A DNA stretch of 25,769 nt from a virus. Every line of letters starts with the position of its first letter. Positions within the stretch are counted from its first letter, which is position 1. The notes below the pieces were generated by a model. That model was given only the letters and a program-made list of their open reading frames with translations. It searched no databases and was not told the origin of the DNA. The stretch spans positions 1-25,769 of IMG/VR virus record IMGVR_UViG_3300037339_000331; one strand, written 5' to 3'. This document shows, in pieces, positions 22,540-25,769 of this stretch. Both the position numbers and the translations under genes were made by a program.

Positions 22540-23080
22540 GCTTCTTGAAGACTTGAATGGCTTATACAGCCTTATTAATACAGAGAGTGGTGCTGATTTC
22601 AATAAGTGGATAGAGGAATTAGATCCTGCTCTGCTTGGAGCAAATTCCGAACTAGGAAAACTTTTGGCATTGGCTCAGGCGATGGCGCTGCTAGACTTTC
22701 CCGACCCTGGTAGTGGTGGAGGCGGTGGTGGAGGGAATTACAAATGCCCTATATGTGGAGACACGTTTACTACTGAGTCTGGTTTGATTAATCACTATGG
22801 CAAACATCCTGATCCTAAGCCTCCACTGGAATTACAGCATGGTGGTCGTGTTATGCCAGGGATGGATTACGTTGTTGGCGAAAGAGGCATAGAAGTATTT
22901 CGTCCTGATGTATCTGGCAGAGTTATGCCTCTCGATCCTTGGGGTACTACCTACACCACAGACTATGCACCCACTAATAAAGGCGAGGGCAGACAACTTG
23001 TTCACCTACAGGTATTTGTTGGCGATGAGAAGCTGATTGACAAGGTAATAGATGCTGTTGACCAGAAGGTTAGGGAATAA
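22538..23080 (+). CDS. C-terminal part of the tape measure in the +1 frame, ~180 aa
   Basis: The 3204-codon frame stops at TAG 22537-22539, but from the next bases the +1 frame reads on as a natural continuation: helical RLLEDLNGLYSL, then a Gly-rich linker, a C2H2 zinc finger (22745-22807), the tape measure end motif GGRVMP...VVGERGIEVFRP, and the helix FVGDEKLIDKVIDAVDQKV that ends many tape measures. Upstream of ~22530 the same frame is Arg/Ser/Lys-rich noise. No ATG with a ribosome binding site is found near the junction (a TTG at 22553 is poor). So the segment is likely joined by a +1 frameshift at ATT-CAA-T-AGG, or the TAG is a one-base insertion in this sequence. Its stop overlaps the next start (TAATG). 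Confidence 0.7.
   Translation, partial: RLLEDLNGLYSLINTESGADFNKWIEELDPALLGANSELGKLLALAQAMALLDFPDPGSGGGGGGGNYKCPICGDTFTTESGLINHYGKHPDPKPPLELQHGGRVMPGMDYVVGERGIEVFRPDVSGRVMPLDPWGTTYTTDYAPTNKGEGRQLVHLQVFVGDEKLIDKVIDAVDQKVRE
22745..22807 (+). other. C2H2 zinc finger in tape measure C-terminus
   Basis: The residues follow the classical pattern exactly: C-x2-C-x3-F-x5-L-x2-H-x3-H (CPIC...F...L..HYGKH). It sits just after a run of glycines and 15-20 residues before the GERG end motif. All four zinc ligands and both hydrophobic core residues are present. Confidence 0.8.
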
Positions 23081-23490
23081 TGCCGACTACTAATTATATT
23101 ACGTTGACGCCTAGTTCTGGCTCGGGTTATCGCTTCAAGGCTATAGAAATGGCTATGCCACACAGGAGAACAGATAGCATTGATTACACCATTGGTGGAA
23201 AGATAGACAAGCACAGTGGCCCGATTATTAAATCTTGGGTGTATACCCTGCGTATTCCGATTGATATCCAGACTGACCCTGTGTATGGTTGCTATGATAA
23301 CCTGATGTACCTCTTTGACCTTACGAGTTCCAGCGGTTCTGTTACTGATGTAATAACTTTACTAGACCACTTTGGTCAATCTCATTTTGTCTACTTTTCT
23401 GGAGAGATGTCGCCTAAGCCTTTGACGACTCAATTGGAGGGCGTGAATGCTTGGCACATTGTTCCAGTAACACTTTTGGAGATACCATGA
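23080..23490 (+). CDS. Probable distal or minor tail protein, 136 aa
   Basis: The start overlaps the stop of the tape measure C-terminus (TAATG), and its stop overlaps the next start (ATGA), so the three are coupled. The product is beta-rich with many Gly, Ser and Tyr residues; the order after the tape measure fits a tail-tip protein that closes the tube and joins the baseplate or fibre. The stretch KSWVYTLRIPIDIQTDP with a later HFGQSHFVYFSGE suggests a compact beta-barrel. The specific family is not recognised. Confidence 0.6.
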   Translation: MPTTNYITLTPSSGSGYRFKAIEMAMPHRRTDSIDYTIGGKIDKHSGPIIKSWVYTLRIPIDIQTDPVYGCYDNLMYLFDLTSSSGSVTDVITLLDHFGQSHFVYFSGEMSPKPLTTQLEGVNAWHIVPVTLLEIP

Positions 23491-25769
23491 GTCGTGATTT
23501 ATCTGGAACCAGCATTAGAAGTGCTATCGATACTGATGGCAGCTATTGGATGCTCACGAAGATTGATATCTCTCCATCTCGTGTCTTTTTTGGTGATATC
23601 ACCAATAATAGTAGTGGTAGTGTTGTAGACCAGATAGGTGTTCCATTGACACCTATAAAACAGGATATAGAGGTGTCGCCTATTGATAGTCTTCTGTATA
23701 CCTTCTATGTAAACCCTAGCGACAATCACTTATGCTACATGATTCAAGGGAGTAGCACAATCTATGATACAGGTCATATATCCAGCGGAAAGCCAGGAGT
23801 TCTAGGTAGCACAGTCTTCTTGTCTGACAATGATGCTATGGCACTCTATACGCTCAACTGGAATACGATGGTGTTCTCTGAGATAGACGATATATTGACA
23901 TCTGGCTCGATCTGTGCCAACCATGCAGTGAGTGACACTGAGGGAGTGGCTATCGTAAATAGTGATGGTGGCTTCAGGCCAGTATACACTTACCTGAGTG
24001 GCAGTCTGGCAAAGGTTGAGGCGCCACAGCGCTTTATGTTTCCAACTCTTATGATTAGCTCTGGCTCAGGTAGGTCTATGGGCGACATGGGTATGTCCTC
24101 TGGAGCAGCCAAGTTAGGCAATAAGATATTTGTATACATCAGCAATGTACAGAATGGGTATGTGGAGGGAATGTACTATGATCTCGACACTCATTGTTGG
24201 AGCGATATTTTTACTGCTCTACCTACTGATTTGGCTGTATCTCAATGTGAGTTCAAGATTACGAATGTCTATACTCGAAATGGCACTCTATATATGTGCG
24301 GTCAGTTCAATCGTCTTGATAACCTCACTGGTGCTCAGCCTTACACTCTTATACTTCAGTCGCCTGATGGACGCACTTTTAGTCTTGATAGGCACACTCT
24401 CGTCAGCAATATTGGCTACAGGTTTTTAGCTAGAGCAGCGAATAACAAGCTCTATCTAGGTAATTGCAACCGTGTTTGTTATGCCGACATAACATGGGTG
24501 TTTGATGGTACCTCTGGTAGCGCTGGAAGCACGCTTAGTATTCCAGTAAATGATATAAAGGGTATCAACGATCAGAACTCTGACCGTATAGGAATAACGC
24601 TGAAGTCTGGTCTTGAGCAGTACTTTAATCACCCTCAGATTATTGAAGGCTCTCGCATGCGAGCGTATTTTGGCATGAAGACTCCCAATGATGAGTATGT
24701 AAAATGGGGCACATACATCATTGATGAAATACAAAATATCCGTAGCGACAACAGAAAAGGGAATACCATCAAGGGCATGAATGAATCCCTGTGGAAGCTG
24801 TCTGGACTGACCATGCCATTCTACGCAGAGCTATTAGGGAAGTCTGTTTACTTTGATCCGATGTCTGGTGATTCCACAGAGCTAACAACTGCCTCCCCGA
24901 CTGGTAAGACAGTTACTCAGTTCTATGTGGATATGTGGAGGCAGGAGCCCTATACCAACAGCGCCAGAGGCATTGTTGGCGTGAATATGATTGACAGGGG
25001 TGGAGTCAACTTCAATACTTCTGGCAGTGCTGGCGAACACCATTTTGGAATTATTGGCAATGCTGATGTTTCAGACATTTGCCTGATGGATAAGAATCCA
25101 CTAATCACATCGGGTAGTGTCCATATGCATGTGCATGGCTGGTCGCATCCTGCTACTGTTGGTGATAACGATAGGATTAGTATAGTTTTTGTTACTGTAG
25201 ATGGGAATAATAACGAAACTTACCACTTCTCGAAGGACAATACAAGTGGATCTGGTCAATGGAAGATTACATGGCCTGAATTGCTTGATAGACCCGAACC
25301 TCTTGAGTTATGGATGACTGGCTTGACTGTGGGGCATCGCATCAAGAAAGTCGGTATGCTGATTGAGTGTACCACTGGTACTTGGTTCAATGTAGCACGA
25401 GTGGATTTCATGAGTGGTGCCGAGGCAACCTATTCTTATGATGATGCAGAGACATCGTGGACAAAAGAGTCGGATGGTACATTTACTATTCCAAAAGCTG
25501 GTAGACCCTTCATTATGTATGGTCAACGCCCATACCATACTGCGAACTTCTCTCTGGCTGCATCATTCAATAATAGCATTAGCTCTGGTTCCTGTATTGC
25601 CAACTACCCTGTTGGGTGTGGTCTTATAGGCTTTGCAGAAGATGGCTCTAACTATATTCTGGCTCGTTATAACAAGACAAACAATCAGGCTGAGCTAGTG
25701 AAGTGCAGGAATGGTATAGAGGTAGTCACCAGTGGCAGTACTATTGGTTTTGCTGTTCAGAACGATCAC
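23487..25769 (+). CDS. Large tail-tip or receptor-binding protein, partial (761+ aa)
   Basis: The ATG at 23487 lies in the ATGA overlap with the previous gene; the frame stays open for 761 codons to the window end, so the C-terminus is missing. The N-terminal ~330 residues are rich in Gly, Ser and Asp, with recurring strand-like blocks (for example NKIFVYI, GTLYMCG and NKLYLGN) that resemble a beta-propeller. Residues ~360-460 (ending near WKLSGLTMPFYAELLG) look like a tail-hub or fibre-base domain, and the rest is beta-sandwich-like (lectin or carbohydrate-binding-like), including a His-rich VHMHVHGWSH stretch. Position suggests the tail-associated hub and adhesin. One palindrome copy lies at 24652. 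Confidence 0.65.
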   Translation, partial: MSRDLSGTSIRSAIDTDGSYWMLTKIDISPSRVFFGDITNNSSGSVVDQIGVPLTPIKQDIEVSPIDSLLYTFYVNPSDNHLCYMIQGSSTIYDTGHISSGKPGVLGSTVFLSDNDAMALYTLNWNTMVFSEIDDILTSGSICANHAVSDTEGVAIVNSDGGFRPVYTYLSGSLAKVEAPQRFMFPTLMISSGSGRSMGDMGMSSGAAKLGNKIFVYISNVQNGYVEGMYYDLDTHCWSDIFTALPTDLAVSQCEFKITNVYTRNGTLYMCGQFNRLDNLTGAQPYTLILQSPDGRTFSLDRHTLVSNIGYRFLARAANNKLYLGNCNRVCYADITWVFDGTSGSAGSTLSIPVNDIKGINDQNSDRIGITLKSGLEQYFNHPQIIEGSRMRAYFGMKTPNDEYVKWGTYIIDEIQNIRSDNRKGNTIKGMNESLWKLSGLTMPFYAELLGKSVYFDPMSGDSTELTTASPTGKTVTQFYVDMWRQEPYTNSARGIVGVNMIDRGGVNFNTSGSAGEHHFGIIGNADVSDICLMDKNPLITSGSVHMHVHGWSHPATVGDNDRISIVFVTVDGNNNETYHFSKDNTSGSGQWKITWPELLDRPEPLELWMTGLTVGHRIKKVGMLIECTTGTWFNVARVDFMSGAEATYSYDDAETSWTKESDGTFTIPKAGRPFIMYGQRPYHTANFSLAASFNNSISSGSCIANYPVGCGLIGFAEDGSNYILARYNKTNNQAELVKCRNGIEVVTSGSTIGFAVQNDH
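24652..24663. repeat. 12-bp palindrome CTCGCATGCGAG, copy 5
   Basis: Perfect palindrome within the tail-tip gene; encodes part of GSRMR. Confidence 0.7.

Noticed and set aside
22745-22807. Zinc finger as a Ros/MucR-type regulator gene
   Set aside because: Ros-type fingers have a different spacing and a larger domain; this one sits inside a tape measure end with a glycine linker.

Overview
The window is the virion-morphogenesis half of a tailed double-stranded DNA phage or prophage (Caudoviricetes). A long non-contractile (siphovirus-type) tail is likely, because there is a tail-tube-like gene, a tail chaperone pair and a giant tape measure gene but no sheath gene was recognised. Ribosome binding sites are strong (AAGGAG/GGAGG) and genes are tightly packed with TAATG and ATGA overlaps. 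No integrase, repressor, tRNA or CRISPR was seen. The host cannot be named from the sequence.

Layout. (1) Positions 1-3012 hold a leftward cluster of eight mostly small genes with no recognised function; two encode small proteins ending in a membrane segment. Six near-identical elements, each a GC-rich hairpin plus the motif ATTTAAGT (minus strand), separate its transcription units. (2) Positions 3013-3329 are a divergent control region with a G-rich tract, an 11-bp hairpin, an array of CTAACAC repeats and a -10 box. (3) Positions 3330-12923 run rightward: two small unknown genes, large terminase, a structured RNA element, portal, scaffold, major capsid, two connectors, tail tube, a small beta-rich structural protein, and a tail assembly chaperone pair probably joined by a -1 frameshift. 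(4) Positions 12925-23080 encode a giant tape measure polypeptide (3204 residues plus about 180 more in the +1 frame). (5) Positions 23080-25769 hold two tail-tip genes, the last cut by the window edge.

The most striking content is in the giant tape measure gene. Its first ~1300 residues carry the signatures of a two-barrel RNA polymerase: a beta-like barrel with K529-x-GR-x2-K535-G followed by VD-x8-IP-x5-G, and a beta'-like barrel with the three-aspartate loop DFDAD (D1117, D1119, D1121). Next comes a RecB/Cas4-type PD-(D/E)XK nuclease domain (D1687, D1701, K1703, Q1730-x3-Y1734), and then an ordinary tape measure with membrane segments and a glutamine-rich coiled coil. The C-terminus lies in the +1 frame and carries a textbook C2H2 zinc finger. 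My inference is a tail-packaged RNA polymerase plus nuclease delivered with the DNA, which could transcribe early genes such as the leftward cluster. The repeated hairpin motifs there are candidate promoters as well as candidate terminators.

Two further features stand out. A promoter-led three-way-junction RNA ending in a U-run lies between terminase and portal. A perfect 12-bp palindrome, CTCGCATGCGAG, occurs five times across the rightward region.
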